From Balantidium ctenopharyngodoni (lineage: Eukaryota > Ciliophora > Litostomatea > Vestibuliferida > Balantidiidae), in NCBI GenBank assembly GCA_036325645.1, contig JAWNBB010017116.1, positions 1-28,949 of the forward strand: a stretch of 28,949 nt of DNA, written 5' to 3'. The notes under the pieces were generated by a model, which was not told where the DNA came from, did not search any database, and was given only the letters and a program-made list of their open reading frames with translations. The translations under genes were made by a program, and so were the position numbers. Of this stretch, positions 1-10,602 are shown piece by piece. The number at the start of each line of letters is the position of its first letter. Within the stretch, counting starts at the first letter, position 1.

Positions 1-21
1 AATCCCCAATCCCCAATCCCC
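1..21. repeat. Left telomere, three AATCCCC units
   Basis: Three perfect copies of AATCCCC open the window, then unique sequence begins (ATTATG). The G-strand reads ATTGGGG outward, matching the repeat at the other end in the orientation expected for a linear chromosome. The 7-nt unit differs from the ciliate units I know (GGGGTT, GGGGTTTT). The first gene starts only about 110 bp further in, as is typical for ciliate gene-sized chromosomes. Confidence 0.93.
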
Positions 22-134
22 ATTATGTTCAAAACTTAGTCATAAACCAACCACACATACGAGATAAGCAAATAAATAAATAAATAAAAACATAAATTCA
101 TTTATTTATATATTTTTTAATCTAAAAATAAACA

Positions 135-1493
135 ATGGAAAAATCAGAATCCAAGCAACTAAATATTTGGATGAATGGAAAGAGTAAAGAACATTCCTTT
201 CTTCTCGATTTACATAAATCAGTGGACTCACTTCGTAAGCTGAAAGAAGATATTTTTTACCTTAAAAACTACAGCCACTCCTATTACGACAAAACAAAAA
301 TATACAACCATAAAGGAATTGAAATCGACGACTCTGATATTCCATACCTTGAACACAACCAAATATTGTACATTTCCTTTGATAATAGTCAATTCAACAA
401 CTTGAATTATGTAAACGAATATGAATCCGTAAAGCCTCTCAAACAAGGAGGCTATGCTGAAGTTTATTTAGCGAAACACGTAACAACAGAAAAGTTGGTC
501 TCGATAAAGAAAACCGATTTGCAAAACTTCTCCACCGAAGAACTTTATAACATTACCCGTGAAGCGATATACTTATCGAATATAATTCATAAGAATATTA
601 TAAAGATGTATAATAGTTATAGTTATAATAATTACTTATATAATGTTATGGAGTACGCGGAAGGAGGGGAACTCACAGAGCTCTTAATGGCCGACGAACC
701 GATTCCCGAGGCGAGAATCAAGGACTGATTCATGCAGATATGCAACGGAGTAAAGTTCATTCATAATAAAAATGTAATCCACCGGGATTGAAAACCGAAC
801 AATATTTGATTTTTGGATAAGGAAAAGACACATTTAGTGATCATCGATTTCGGTATTAGTGGCAATTGTAATGGCAAAAGCAGGGAAATTGTTCAGGCGG
901 GAACCTGAAAGTATTTAGCTCCTGAATTAGTATCAGGTGATCAATATCAAAGCTCACCAAAGCTTGATATTTGGTCATTAGGGGTTATTTTATATTGACT
1001 CAATTTTAAGCAATTTCCCTTTGATGGCAGTGAAGAGGAAGTAACATATAAAATAATAAACGAACCGTTTGTATTTCCCAAAAATAATAAAACGATGAAG
1101 AAGAGCTGAGTAATGCTTATAGAAGGACTGCTGACAAAAGACCCTAATAATAGGATAGAGATAACAAGTCCATTGTGAGACGCCTGGTTCACTGATAATT
1201 CCACGGATTATTATTCCCCGATCAAGAAGAAAGATCATTCCCCACATAAAGTAAAATTTCAAGGAACTCGATGATATAACTATTCTGATAAGCCTAAAAA
1301 GGTAAAAGTATCAGAAGACCCAACAACACAAGGAATACCATCGTATATGAAGAATACTTCATCATCAACTGCATCACGGGTTAATTCCAAAAAATGTGAA
1401 CCCCGGAAAATGAAAAGCAGCGAAAAAGTATCAAGCTTTTTATCGAATGAGAATATTAGGCATTGCGCCACATTTAATGTCAATAAAAAGTAA
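135..1493 (+). CDS. Ciliate-type serine/threonine protein kinase with N-terminal ubiquitin/DCX-like domain
   Basis: The protein is 452 aa if TGA is read through, and ends at TAA. Residues 1-90 form a small N-terminal domain ending in a GIEI...DIPYL...LYISF pattern that I recall upstream of many ciliate CAMK/SNF1-like kinases. The kinase domain follows: glycine loop GGYAEV near 105-110, probable ATP lysine K125 (VSIKK, usually VAIKK), HRD at 216-218, DFG at 238-240, APE at 262-264, and DIWSLG. All catalytic residues are present, so it should be active. Eight in-frame TGAs occur; those at 789 (HRD-x-KP) and 807 (NI-x) sit where kinases have Leu, and those at 906 (GT-x-KYLAPE) and 996 (LY-x-L) also suit Leu. 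The C-terminal 100 residues are Ser/Lys-rich and probably disordered. Read with the standard code it would be cut inside the catalytic domain. The substrate cannot be told. Confidence 0.93.
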
Positions 1494-1869
1494 TTATTTA
1501 ATTAATGAAAATATAGATTAATTAACCAGTTGAAATATTTACATCAGTGATTATATATACATATAATATGAACTTAATGTAATAAGAATATTTATTATTA
1601 AATAAACAAGGATGTTACAATATTTATTCATGTTATTTACATATGTGATGACAGTGGAACCCTTTGACATGTGATATCAAATCACATTTTATCATTGAAT
1701 ATCATTTAATCTAAGATAACTCATTCTTTAGTTCGGTATAATAATTAATTTTCATAAATCGGAATCATATCAACAACGACGACAATCCTTGTATTAATAA
1801 TAAAAATACGAATTAAATATTTGTGTTTTTCTCAATATTAATATAGCAATAACTATTTAAATCAGCGAA
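1494..1869. other. AT-rich spacer between two convergent genes
   Basis: This is the 3'-3' spacer between the kinase and the selenoprotein. I see no convincing reading frame. The part nearest the selenoprotein stop holds the SECIS-like hairpin listed separately; the rest is very AT-rich with nothing I can name. Confidence 0.6.
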
Positions 1870-1927
1870 GATAATAATCGTTCTATAAAGCCTTAAAGTT
1901 TTCATTTATAGATTTCACGAAATCATC
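1870..1927 (-). promoter_or_regulatory. Candidate SECIS element in the 3' UTR of the selenoprotein gene
   Basis: On the minus strand, about 60 nt past the TAA, the sequence folds into a SECIS-like shape. Helix I pairs GATGAT (1927-1922) with ATTATC (1875-1870), extendable by G-U pairs. An internal loop follows, then a GTGA (1918-1915) facing CGAT (1880-1877) as a possible non-Watson-Crick quartet. Helix II pairs TCTATAAA (1912-1905) with TTTATAGA (1889-1882), with two mismatches next to the core. The 15-nt apical loop starts TGAAAA, so unpaired AA lies about 12 nt after the core TGA, as in form I SECIS. The core is GUGA rather than the usual AUGA. I folded this by eye. Confidence 0.6.
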
Positions 1928-1988
1928 CCTTGCTTAAATACTTATTACTATTTAACATTTTTATTCTCTCTGATAATCAGATATTCAA

Positions 1989-2309
1989 TTACTGATACTT
2001 ACCAAAGCCTTTCTGATTAAGTAAATCGATGATTTGATATTCCTTTAAAGTAATCAATGAAATTTCTTCAATTTCATTACCTTCATTGTCCATTATAACT
2101 AATCTTGGATCTCCACCGGGGAAAACGACCTCAATCGGATAATCATCCGCTTTGTTCTTAAGGAAGTTCTTAATCTCCGGTAGACTGTTCAAACGTCAAC
2201 CTGAACATGATTTTATTATGGCGTAATTTTTTGAATTGATTACGCACTGAAGTGCCGAGAGCAAGGTGAGTGAAAATAGCAGCAATGCAAATCCTGCATT
2301 TGCTGCCAT
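1989..2309 (-). CDS. SelM/Sep15-family thioredoxin-like selenoprotein (Sec at codon 38)
   Basis: The protein is 106 aa with start at 2309 and TAA at 1989. Residues 1-22 are a hydrophobic signal peptide, so the mature protein should act in the secretory pathway/ER. Residues 35-38 read C-S-G-TGA, then RLNSLPEIKNF, GGDPRLVIMD and EIEEISL follow. This matches the SelM/Sep15 layout (C-x-x-Sec, LP-x-VKAF, PG-x-DP-x-L), an ER redox domain. The TGA at 2198-2196 is the only one in the gene and sits exactly at the selenocysteine position; all 15 or so other leucines use ordinary Leu codons. A SECIS-like hairpin follows the stop. I infer Sec here, although TGA is read as Leu elsewhere on this chromosome; Leu would destroy the redox centre. 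The protein is shorter than typical SelM (about 145 aa), lacking a C-terminal tail. It is divergent from the gene starting at 2375, 65 bp away. Confidence 0.85.
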
Positions 2310-2374
2310 GGCGTGTTAATTGTTTGGTTTATTATTTAAAGCTTTTAATTTTTATTATTGGTATTGTAGGTATA
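2310..2374. promoter_or_regulatory. Short divergent promoter region
   Basis: Only 65 bp separate the start codon of the selenoprotein gene (minus) from the ATG at 2375 (plus). The stretch is T-rich with no clear named motif. If both genes are real, both promoters and 5' UTRs must fit here, which agrees with the compact spacing elsewhere on the chromosome. Confidence 0.4.
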
Positions 2375-2672
2375 ATGTTAGGAAGTTATCTGTTATTTAT
2401 TTGGAAAATATGTATTTGAATTCAATACGTCTTTGGAGAATTATCAGTCAAAGCTTACGGTTTTAAACAAGAGAATCCATACATTGACAGGAGAATACTT
2501 ATAAAAATATCACTTTCATTATTATGGTTATGGTAGGGTTGCTTGAAATTGTATCATTTTCGTATAGTTCCACAGGCACGGACTTAAGCAATATATAAGT
2601 GCACAAGATGAAGGTTGTTGATTGCGTTTCTTAAGTGAGAATTTGTATTCATCGTTGGCAAATTTAAAATAA
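2375..2672 (+). CDS. Small spliced protein of unknown function
   Basis: I do not recognise this protein. The frame opens with ATG at 2375. A 43-nt intron at 2533-2575 (GTAGGG...CCACAG) restores an open frame to TAA at 2672, giving 84 aa. TGA occurs twice in frame. Residues 3-20 are hydrophobic, suggesting a membrane segment or signal anchor, followed by a charged stretch with KQENPYIDRR. An alternative acceptor at 2566 gives a shorter end. Support is the preserved frame across a good GT-AG intron and coding-like composition. Confidence 0.45.
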
Positions 2673-2949
2673 AAATGTTTTCTTTGAAATTCTGGAGCGA
2701 TCATATTCCATTATTCCCATATTAGGTTTACAGGTCTTAATTGTTTACTTTTTTTTACATTTCCTTACATTCGGGTATCCACTATATTTTTTCTATAAAT
2801 ACCTGAATTATTTTTGTAAAACCTTTCGTGTATTCTAATTACAGTTTTACACATTGATAGATCTTAACACTAAACCTTTCAATTTAAGATCCACCTTTTT
2901 CAAACACATCACCATTGATTAACCCAGAACATTATTTTTACCTTCCATA

Positions 2950-3160
2950 ATAATTGTCTTAATCAAAGATCCCTTCCCTATTTACTCTTATCATTAATAA
3001 ACATCATCATCATCATCTTGTTTTCGAATATTCCACTCACATTTATCTTTTCATCCTTGAACAGAGCCTCGTTCAGTCCTTGATCCTTTCGCCAAACCGA
3101 GCAATCTCCGAATTTATTTTTCAATATTTAACAAATCAATATTTGTTTATATAATATAAA
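2950..3160 (-). CDS. Possible exon(s) of an unresolved gene
   Basis: On the minus strand an open stretch of about 50 codons reads like real protein (motifs FGDCSVW, KDQGLNEALFKDEK, NVSGIFENK) and ends at TAG near 2986. No in-frame ATG is visible, so an upstream exon would be needed. The plus strand is also open over roughly the same bases, so the strand is uncertain. It lies about 60 bp beyond the MATE stop. The rest of 2673-3211 is T-rich, with nothing I can name. Confidence 0.25.
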
Positions 3161-3211
3161 GATATAAAATTCTAAACTAAAGAATAATAATATATAATGT
3201 CATAATTTCAT

Positions 3212-4693
3212 TTATCTTACAAGTAGATTTTTTTCTAAATCTGCTTTTGATTGGATTTCTTTCATTTCAAAACGGAGAACCTTCTTCTCGTCGCATTCTA
3301 TTCTACACATTGCTTTGCTCTTTCAATCCTCGATATCGAATGAAAGTACCCAATAAATAAATATAATTGTGCATATGGTTATTCCGATAGATAAGCTTAA
3401 CCAGATTCCACGCACGCCCATCCCAGATTTAAAACCGAGAAGAATAGTTAAACTAAGTTCAACAATATAAAAAACGAAGAATGTTCAATATGTTGGGTTG
3501 TTTAAATAACCAAACCCTTTGAGTATTCCCAAGAAAAAGTAATAGCAGTTCAACAAGAACACATAATATTCAACATATCCTTTCACGCCTAAACAACTTT
3601 CATATATTTCATCGTCAGGCGCCATAATCCTGAAGAAGACATTCCCGAATAATTTAATACTCATTCACACAATTAACGATAATACAAAAGAAAAGCCATA
3701 GCAAACCTTAATAAAAAAAGGTAATGTTTCAGGCTGTTGTATTAGTCTTTCCCCTGATTTCATACCAATAGCATTGTTAATACCGTTAGTATATGGGAAT
3801 CAAATGCATTCTAAGTTCATTGAGATGATCATGGTAGAATACGCTTGTGTTGACATATAAATAGCGCTTATTCCTTGAATTTCGTATCCTCACCATTCTC
3901 CTCCTGATATCAGAATACCAGGTAAAGCGATTTTCATATAACTTCCTCAATCTTGTAATCCTTCCTTCGAGAAGTAAATCAATGAACCTTCTGGTCAATC
4001 TCAGCGATGTATCAGTATTCAAGCACTAACCATATTAAATATCGACACTACTAAACAGGAAATTGATGCGCCTCTGATACCGATATCGCATAAACAAACA
4101 AAAAACCAACATCAGAAGGTATGCAACACTAATGAGATTGCCGCGGTTATTAGATTGTAATACGACTTTTCGAGAAGAACAAAATGCTTTGTGTTTATTT
4201 GAAAATTAATATTAAATCATTGACTGAAAACATAAATACTGATATACTCTCAAGCTCAATCAATAATCCGATCTTCGACTTTGAGAACGCCGAGTATGGA
4301 CCTCGCGAATAAATAATGGAACATCGTGATAAAAATGAAATAGATGATACTTATGTACCGGCAACGATCGAAGTAGATTCCTCATAATTTATAATTTTTC
4401 GCACCGTAAGCATTTGAAGCAAGGGTGTCCAACGCTCCAAATATTCCGAGAAGGATAATCGCTGTTGTAATATTAACATAAAGATTAGAAATTCCAACTG
4501 CGTTCAGCATTCCACTGTCCTTATATTTAAATGAAATGAAAAAGAGATTGATTGTACCCTGAAGAAACATACAACAGAAAAACAAGATCTGTGGGAAAAC
4601 AATTTTACTAAAGTCCTTAACGATGACATATATTTCGTGTAGGGTATCCTTATTGAAAAAGGAGCTGATTTGCAGTGCTTGTTCTAATGACAT
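3212..4693 (-). CDS. MATE-family multidrug/toxic compound extrusion transporter
   Basis: The protein is 493 aa with TGA read through, starting at 4693 and ending TAA at 3212. About twelve hydrophobic segments are visible. The first half carries the MATE signature FGALDTLASNAYGAKN; the second half has a repeat of the fold beginning IALPGILISGGEW. Length matches eukaryotic MATE proteins, which export organic cations or other compounds by H+ or Na+ antiport. Fourteen TGAs are in frame, mostly in membrane segments, where Leu is natural. Two of them (3892-3890, EW-x-GYE; 3325-3323, ED-x-KSKA) fall where many eukaryotic MATEs have Trp; this is the best counter-evidence to a Leu reading, although these sites vary in the family. 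No intron is needed. The plasma or vacuolar membrane is likely but cannot be told. Confidence 0.9.
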
Positions 4694-4805
4694 GAATTAA
4701 GGATTTATCTTTAATATAATAATTAATTAAATCGAAGGTTGATATGCTTTTCATATGATTATTATACAAACTAAACTACATAAATAATTAAATTCACAAA
4801 GAAGA

Positions 4806-5954
4806 TTAAAAATCAATTAAGTTTACATTATTCGATCCTTGTGGGTTTTGTGTTTGATTATTATTATTATTGTTATTAGTATTAGTATTGGTATTGCAGT
4901 TTGCGTAAATGGCAGGGTTAGAGAGGAAAGGATTATAATTAGGATTCTGGGCGTTAGGTATAACGGAATTCTCATTCTGTGTTGGATAGTTTTTATAACT
5001 TTCCATAATATTTCGTTGGAGGTTAATTATATCTAATTTTGGGTCTTTTATTGGGGTTAAGAATTCGTTTATTTCTATTCAATTTTCGGTGGTATTACCT
5101 AATTGATTGTTATTGTTGTTGCTATAGTTATTATTATTATTATTATTTCATATCTTGTTGTTATTGTTGCTTCCGTTCCCGAAGATATCGAATAAATCAT
5201 TTCCTGGATTAGCTCCACTTTGTACTCCATTCCCCCATCCTAATAAATCTTCGTTGTCTTTTACCTGATTACTCGTATTATCTTTTCCTTTTATTCCCTC
5301 CCGGTTCAAATTATTCCTTCGATTATATTCTAATATTCTTTGCATATTATTTCTTTTCACATTTCTATCATCATCATTTTCTTCTTCACTGCTACTACTA
5401 CTTTCATTGGCCCTTTGCTTTGTCAAATCGTATTTCTTTCTATCATCCTGTTCATTCTCATACTTATATCTCCCTATTGAATTTAGTAACCCTCCTTCAA
5501 GTCAAATCTCTTCTTTCATTGCCTTATCTCGTTCATTTAAATAATTCTTTCTTTCGCTTGCGATTAGATAGTCCGAATTAAGTAATGCCAAAATCTTTTT
5601 CGCCTTTTCTCTGATATTAACAGCTCCGTTTACTTCGTAATTAAAATCGCAGAGTAAATCAATCCTTTCCTTCTCATACTTAATCAAATATCAAAACTTG
5701 TTCGATCCCCCTTTTATTCAATTTTCAAGTAATTTCAGTGTTTTATATATTTTTTTCCATTCTTCATGGGTAGAATTCAACTTTTTGCAAATAAATTGAA
5801 CAATCTCATTAACATCACCGTCATTTTCGGATTTTGAGCACAATTCGTCCAATAAAGATCAGTACTTTTCTTGGGAGTAGTTGACATCTCCGACTCATTC
5901 TTTTAATAAATTAGAGGTTGTTTTCATTGAAAGTTTGCTTTTGATGTATTCCAT
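4806..5954 (-). CDS. Epsin-like ENTH-domain endocytic/trafficking adaptor
   Basis: The protein is 382 aa, start at 5954, TAA at 4806. Residues 1-165 form an ENTH domain: an N-terminal basic helix (YIKSKLSMK), W in a NWxxVYK-like motif (EEWKKIYKTL, TGG-coded), LLEN-x-IKGGS, then VNIREKAKKILALLNSD, the most typical ENTH stretch. ENTH domains bind phosphoinositides and help bend membranes for clathrin-coated vesicles. The TGA at 5720-5718 falls on the nearly invariant Leu of LLEYLIKxGS. The tail is disordered, with a poly-Ser/acidic patch, Asn-rich tracts, a DLFDIFG motif and a C-terminal NLIDF resembling a clathrin box, all fitting an epsin. Seven TGAs in frame. No intron is needed. The long AAT/AAC runs are microsatellite-like. 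Confidence 0.9.
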
Positions 5955-7126
5955 TTAAATTGATTTTTTTTAATTTAAATAATTAATGTATGGGAATTCA
6001 TTTGTTGTTCTAAGTGATATTTAATGAAAAGATAAGAAGTGTTAGTTAAGGTTTTTAGTCTTTTCGTGTTTAGATGTGCGTTTCTTCCTTGGTGTTTTAT
6101 ACAACGAAGAGTATTTGAAATAATAGACTTAAATGTTGTAAATGATAATGTTACTGTTACTGTTAATAACTATAATAATAGATTTATTTGAAATCATTTA
6201 GATAATCATCTCTTATCCATTTGATAGTGTTTTTCATCGTTGTCAGAAGTAAAATAATCTACATTGCATATAGGGTTATAAGTATATTCATTGAAGATGA
6301 TTCTACTCTGTTCTTTGTTGTGTTTTTCAGTGCAAGGTATTCCTTGAAGTCTATTCAATTTATTACTTTACAATATATACGAAAAATAGAAGGATGAGAA
6401 TCGAAAATACAAAATTTGATTATTAGGGTATTTCTTAATAGTCCTATGTAATTATTGTAATTACGTACGTATTACAGTTACTGAAGGATTGTGTCCTGAC
6501 GTAATTTCGGGGAAGTGGTCAGTGTCAGAAAGTATTTCGGTATTGTCTTTACTGATAAAGTAATGTTTTTGGTCCAAACCTTAATTCGCATTTGTTTTTA
6601 TTTTTTAACAAATTATTGGTGTTGACAGCAAACAAGATCTCTTTCTTTCTTTTATTAAGATTTCAGATAATTGCTTAAGGAGACGTGTTTTACAATTCCT
6701 TTTTTTGTGTTCTTTTTTCCCTCATCCGTAGCCTCGAATTATAATTCCATGTTTACCTTTATGTCCTCATCCCAGCACTTTATCTATTTCTTTTTGAAAA
6801 ATAATAGTCCATACATTCAATTATCCTTGATCCTATCATTAATAATGTTTTTTGTTGTTGTACCCATCAAAAGTCATTAAATCAATTAATTGTTTTAAAT
6901 GTTTCAATACTAATTTTATAGGTAACATATGATACAAATATTATTAAGTTTATTTCTAGAATAATAAAAAACGTTTTTTTCGTGCATACAAAAAGCTATT
7001 CATTAATTATATTTCTATAACTGTTCAATATAATTTACACTTCATCGTTATATATCTATAAAAGAAATGATATAAATAAATATGAAGTTTTTTACTGACG
7101 CTGTCTAGTCGCTTTTACAAGGCATT
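5955..7126. other. Intergenic region with one possible hidden gene
   Basis: Most of this stretch is AT-rich with nothing recognisable. On the minus strand, 6605-6820 is open for about 71 codons with two TGAs, a basic composition (GKKEHKKRNCKTRLLKQ) and a TAA end. A possible first exon starts at the ATG at 6877, with a GT-AG intron of about 31 nt. Exons in different frames compete, so I do not give a model. The hydrophobic plus-strand frame at 6671-6880 looks like its shadow. Confidence 0.3.
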
Positions 7127-8731
7127 TTATTCATAATGCTCATCTGTTTCACTTTCTTCGTTTCTTCGGAACATTTTCCTGATATTTCGTATATAATTAT
7201 TTTTGTTGATTAAATATGAATCGTCCTCTTTAGATTCACTTTCTGTGATCAACTCCTCATAATCTCCAGTTTCATATGTAATGTAATTAGGGTTTATTAT
7301 TAGATTGTTGGTTATTTTTTTTTCGAATTGTAATTCCGGATCTTTGGGTAATTTCGAGTTTTTCTGTTCGGAATTTAATGTTCCATTTGTTGTTGTTTTA
7401 TGACTTTCCATTGCTGAGTTATTGTTTTCTTCCTTGTAATTGATGTCACTATTTTTGTTTAAATGGGTATTCTGTTTGAGTAGTTGTTGATTGTTATTAT
7501 TATTATAAACTCAGGATTCAGTTTGATTTCTTATATGATTAATTAATGTATATGTTTCTTTATCTTCATCTTCTGAATTATCACTGCATTTGTTTCTTAC
7601 CGTCTCGTTTGGCAGTCATTCGAGCGTTACATATTTGTCCAACTTTTCCTCCGCTTTGTTTGTCTTTATTTCTCAAGAGTTTAGATTGTTTTGAATAATG
7701 AAGTTAGTTTGCACGCAAATGTATTGAAATTTTTGACTTGGAGATGAGGCGATTTTTAAGTGAGAAAATATATTGTTCTGCTGTAATTCTTTTACAGGTT
7801 CATATCTTTCATTTTCTTTATTATTGAATATATCATCAGCAATATCACTGAGATTAATTGAATTTATGCTTTCGTTTCACTTTTGATTTGTTTTATTCAC
7901 ATTTGTATTTTTTTCTTCTGTTTGCTTGTTTTTCGAGTTCAAACTAAAGGAAGAACGTTTGAGAAGAGGTTTAAAATAAATATCTGCTTTATTTACCACG
8001 CTCTGAGTGGCGTTCTTTACAAAAGGTACCTGAGATGTTTTATATTTATCATTATTTCTTCCCTCATCTCATCGCACTTTGTTTAAATAACTTCATATTG
8101 AACTGTCTTTTGTTTCTGGGTTTACGCTCACAATTTTCTTTCTTTGTATTTTTATAGGCTGTTGCTTATTGATTTTAACCTTATTTAAAGCGGATTTTAA
8201 ATGATATTTTTTCTTTTGAATATCAAATATATTACCCATATTTCGTATTTTCTCGCTTAATCATCTGATGTTGCATTCTATGGTGCGTAAATCGTCTTTG
8301 ATCTCAACATCCTTTTTTCATGTTACATTCAGGGCTTTTGATTCAAATGTTTCATTTGTATTCGTGTTCATTGGTCGGGAACTTTGATTACATCGGCGAA
8401 AACATTTTATCTTGTCATTTTGGTATTCATAGTATTTTGTTTTGGGTTTATTGCTATGTTTATTATTAACAAGCTTTGTTGAGTTATCCGCCTCGTTGTC
8501 TATAAAAAGTCGATCTATTTTCCTGGATGTCCCTGGGATTTTCAATTTTAAATTCGATAGTTTCACCTTTCTGGAATTGCTTTTTAGCGTACTTGTATTT
8601 ATTGTAGTATTATCAGTACTGTAGTTTTCATTGAGATTGGGATTCATTTGTGATGTTGGGGTTGTGACTAAATTCTGTTTTTGATTGAAAGGTGTCGGCA
8701 AGTGATTATTTATCGATTTACGCTTACTCAT
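7127..8731 (-). CDS. Large disordered Asn/Lys/Ser-rich protein, unknown function
   Basis: The protein is 534 aa with eight TGAs read through; start at 8731, TAA at 7127. I do not recognise a domain. The first 130 residues are rich in Asn, Thr and Ser with basic patches (SRKVKLSNLKLKIPG), the middle is Lys-rich with short predicted helices (LSDIADDIFNN), and the C-terminus is acidic (ESETDEHYE). Continuous reading over 1.6 kb interrupted only by TGA, with no TAA or TAG, is strong evidence that it is coding and that TGA is sense. The composition suggests a nuclear or scaffold protein, but this is only inference. Confidence 0.75.
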
Positions 8732-8905
8732 TTATTAAAAAGAATTATGATTCGCCAATATGTTAAACGATTTATATTAAAGGATATTAATATTTATATT
8801 ATGAAAAACTTGAACATTCATCAAATAAGGTTTGCTTAGTAAGAGTTTGATACAAATTTAATATCAATTGAATAGTAAAACATAACGCATCGATATGTGG
8901 TCATG

Positions 8906-8940
8906 TTCGTTTTTTTGTTCGTTTTTTTGTTCGTTTTTTC
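8906..8940. repeat. Tandem GTTCGTTTTTTT repeat
   Basis: Three near-perfect copies of a 12-nt unit (GTTCGTTTTTTT) lie upstream of the disordered-protein gene. It is a simple T-rich tandem repeat. A related tract in the opposite orientation lies at 20123-20158. Confidence 0.7.
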
Positions 8941-9170
8941 CGGGAATTTATTAATGAAACAGTTAATTTAAATATTGTTATTTCAAAACGATGCATTGTA
9001 TACTTAAATGTTGATATTATTCAAGTATAAAAATTATCACATTGTTCACTTTTCAAGTACTAAGAATAGTTATATTAAAGAAATATCGTTTGATTATTAA
9101 TATTTATTGGTTCTTACTTATTACAAAAATAATTGAATAAATCGGTGATATTATGTGTAAATACTAATAA

Positions 9171-9553
9171 TTAGATGTATAGATAAGGAGGATAAAAGCT
9201 AAGTCTAGTAAATAAGTCAATAATGTAATGGATAAATATATAATTGCTCAGTTTTTTATTTGTTAACGAAAGTCTGTGTCTTAGACGTTGTTCCGTGTTT
9301 GCAATATACAATCAGCTGTGATTACATGATCCGTATTCTATATAGCGAAATTTCCCTTGTCGTTTTAATATCGAGTAGCGTTTAAGGTTCATCACAAACC
9401 TTAAATGCGTTTCACTTAAATGGTTTCTGCGCATTGGATTTAAAGGGGTTTGGCCTATGTGTTTGCAATTTCCTTGTACCCTTTTTACACTCAGTCCTTC
9501 CGCGAAATTTCTCAGCGATTCATTGAGGTTTTTAATTAAATGTTCATGAGGTA
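9171..9553 (-). CDS. Open coding-like stretch, partial or decayed gene
   Basis: The minus strand is open for about 127 codons ending TAA at 9171, with higher GC than its surroundings and one TGA. It has no ATG at the head; internal Mets occur in NPMRRNHLSETH and RFVMNLKRY. The sequence is basic and ends with a hydrophobic/aromatic segment (FTRLSFYPPYLYI). I cannot name it. It may be an exon of a spliced gene joined to the stretch at 9636-9821, or the remnant of a mobile element. Without an upstream acceptor AG near its head, a simple splice model is not obvious. Confidence 0.35.
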
Positions 9554-9635
9554 ATTATGTTTATGTTTCTTTTGTGTTTTAAAGCGTCAATAACAAATTC
9601 TATATTATTGTAAATTCAAGATATCTGTTTTATAA

Positions 9636-9821
9636 TTAGTGTTCCTTAATATGTCCATATTTAAAGTATTTGTAGCACTGAATGTTATGACAGTGGGTTT
9701 TGATCTGGTTTGTTTTACAATGTCCATCATTTGAGACTTTTTCGTTGATATTGCTTAAAATTATAACCTTTGATATTAATTGTGTTGTTTCGAAGTTCCT
9801 AACTCATATTAAACGATTTCA
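9636..9821 (-). pseudogene. Fragment with degenerate CCHC zinc-knuckle-like motif
   Basis: An open minus-strand stretch of about 61 codons ends at TAA (9638-9636). It contains THCHNIQCYKYFKYGHIKEH followed directly by the stop. The spacing C-x7-G-H-x4 fits a gag/LINE ORF1-type CCHC knuckle in which the second Cys is Tyr and the last Cys has become a stop. No start codon is present. I read this as a possible decayed retroelement fragment; a short exon of an ordinary spliced gene is the alternative. Confidence 0.3.
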
Positions 9822-10005
9822 TTATTGTATAATCCCAAAGGAAATCTAAATAAACATAACACTTTTTACAACAAGAATAAATAGGTATGATAACAAGGAT
9901 TATATCTGATTCTATTATTATCCTTTCGAAATCTCTTTATTACGTATCAAGTCCAAAATACAAATCAATTAAACAAAATAATAAATAATAAACTATTTAA
10001 ACTAA

Positions 10006-10602
10006 ATGAATACAGATTATAATCAACTAAACATTGCAAGCGAGAAGTCATCATCCAACCTACCAAAACGTCGAGGAAACCCCTTTATTAATATTTGTAA
10101 AATAATTAAAAACAAAATTCCTTCTAAAACATACATCTTTAATCTGTTACAACTCTTACTTATTATAATAATGACAATATATTGAATCTCGCTCATCTCT
10201 CACCTCTCTGAATGAAAGTCTAAAAAAGACGAACTATATATCAAACTATCCAACTGAGAAAGGAATGAAATCAAGTTAAAATCAGACTACATTCGAATAG
10301 CCAGCGACACCGGCTTATGAAATGGTAATAACAGAGATTGATTTCTAAAGATGAATAACGTAGATGCTCAAATACCTAAACTCATTAAAGAAAATGAGGA
10401 AACGCTTAAATATATTTCGAAATTACAAACGACTATTAATGAGACTAATATGAGAATAACGGACATCCAAAAAGAGACAATTGAAACTATGATTCAAATA
10501 AACAAAATAAAGAATTGGGATAAAGATTACAGTGAAGACATACGAACTTTAAAGAATCAAATTGAAGAGTTAAGAAATAAAATTAAGGATCCATCGAAGT
10601 AA
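10006..10602 (+). CDS. Single-pass membrane protein with long coiled coil
   Basis: The protein is 198 aa, ATG at 10006, TAA at 10602. A basic N-terminal region (residues 1-43) is followed by one membrane segment at about 44-66 (FNLLQLLLIIIMTIY-x-ISLI), then a coiled coil to the C-terminus. Five TGAs are in frame; read as Leu, several fall at heptad core positions next to other Leu residues (for example SE-x-KSKKDELYIKLSN-x-E). The topology is probably N-terminus in the cytosol. I do not recognise the family; a tethering or structural role is plausible but unproven. Confidence 0.75.

Noticed and set aside
4839-5036. Plus-strand Ile/Val-rich ORF
   Set aside because: It is a shadow of the Asn-rich tail of the epsin-like protein on the minus strand.
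9378-9408. Strong 12-bp hairpin (9378-9389 with 9397-9408) as a structured RNA gene
   Set aside because: It lies inside the open minus-strand frame 9171-9553, and no other RNA features surround it; it is likely a coincidence of coding sequence.
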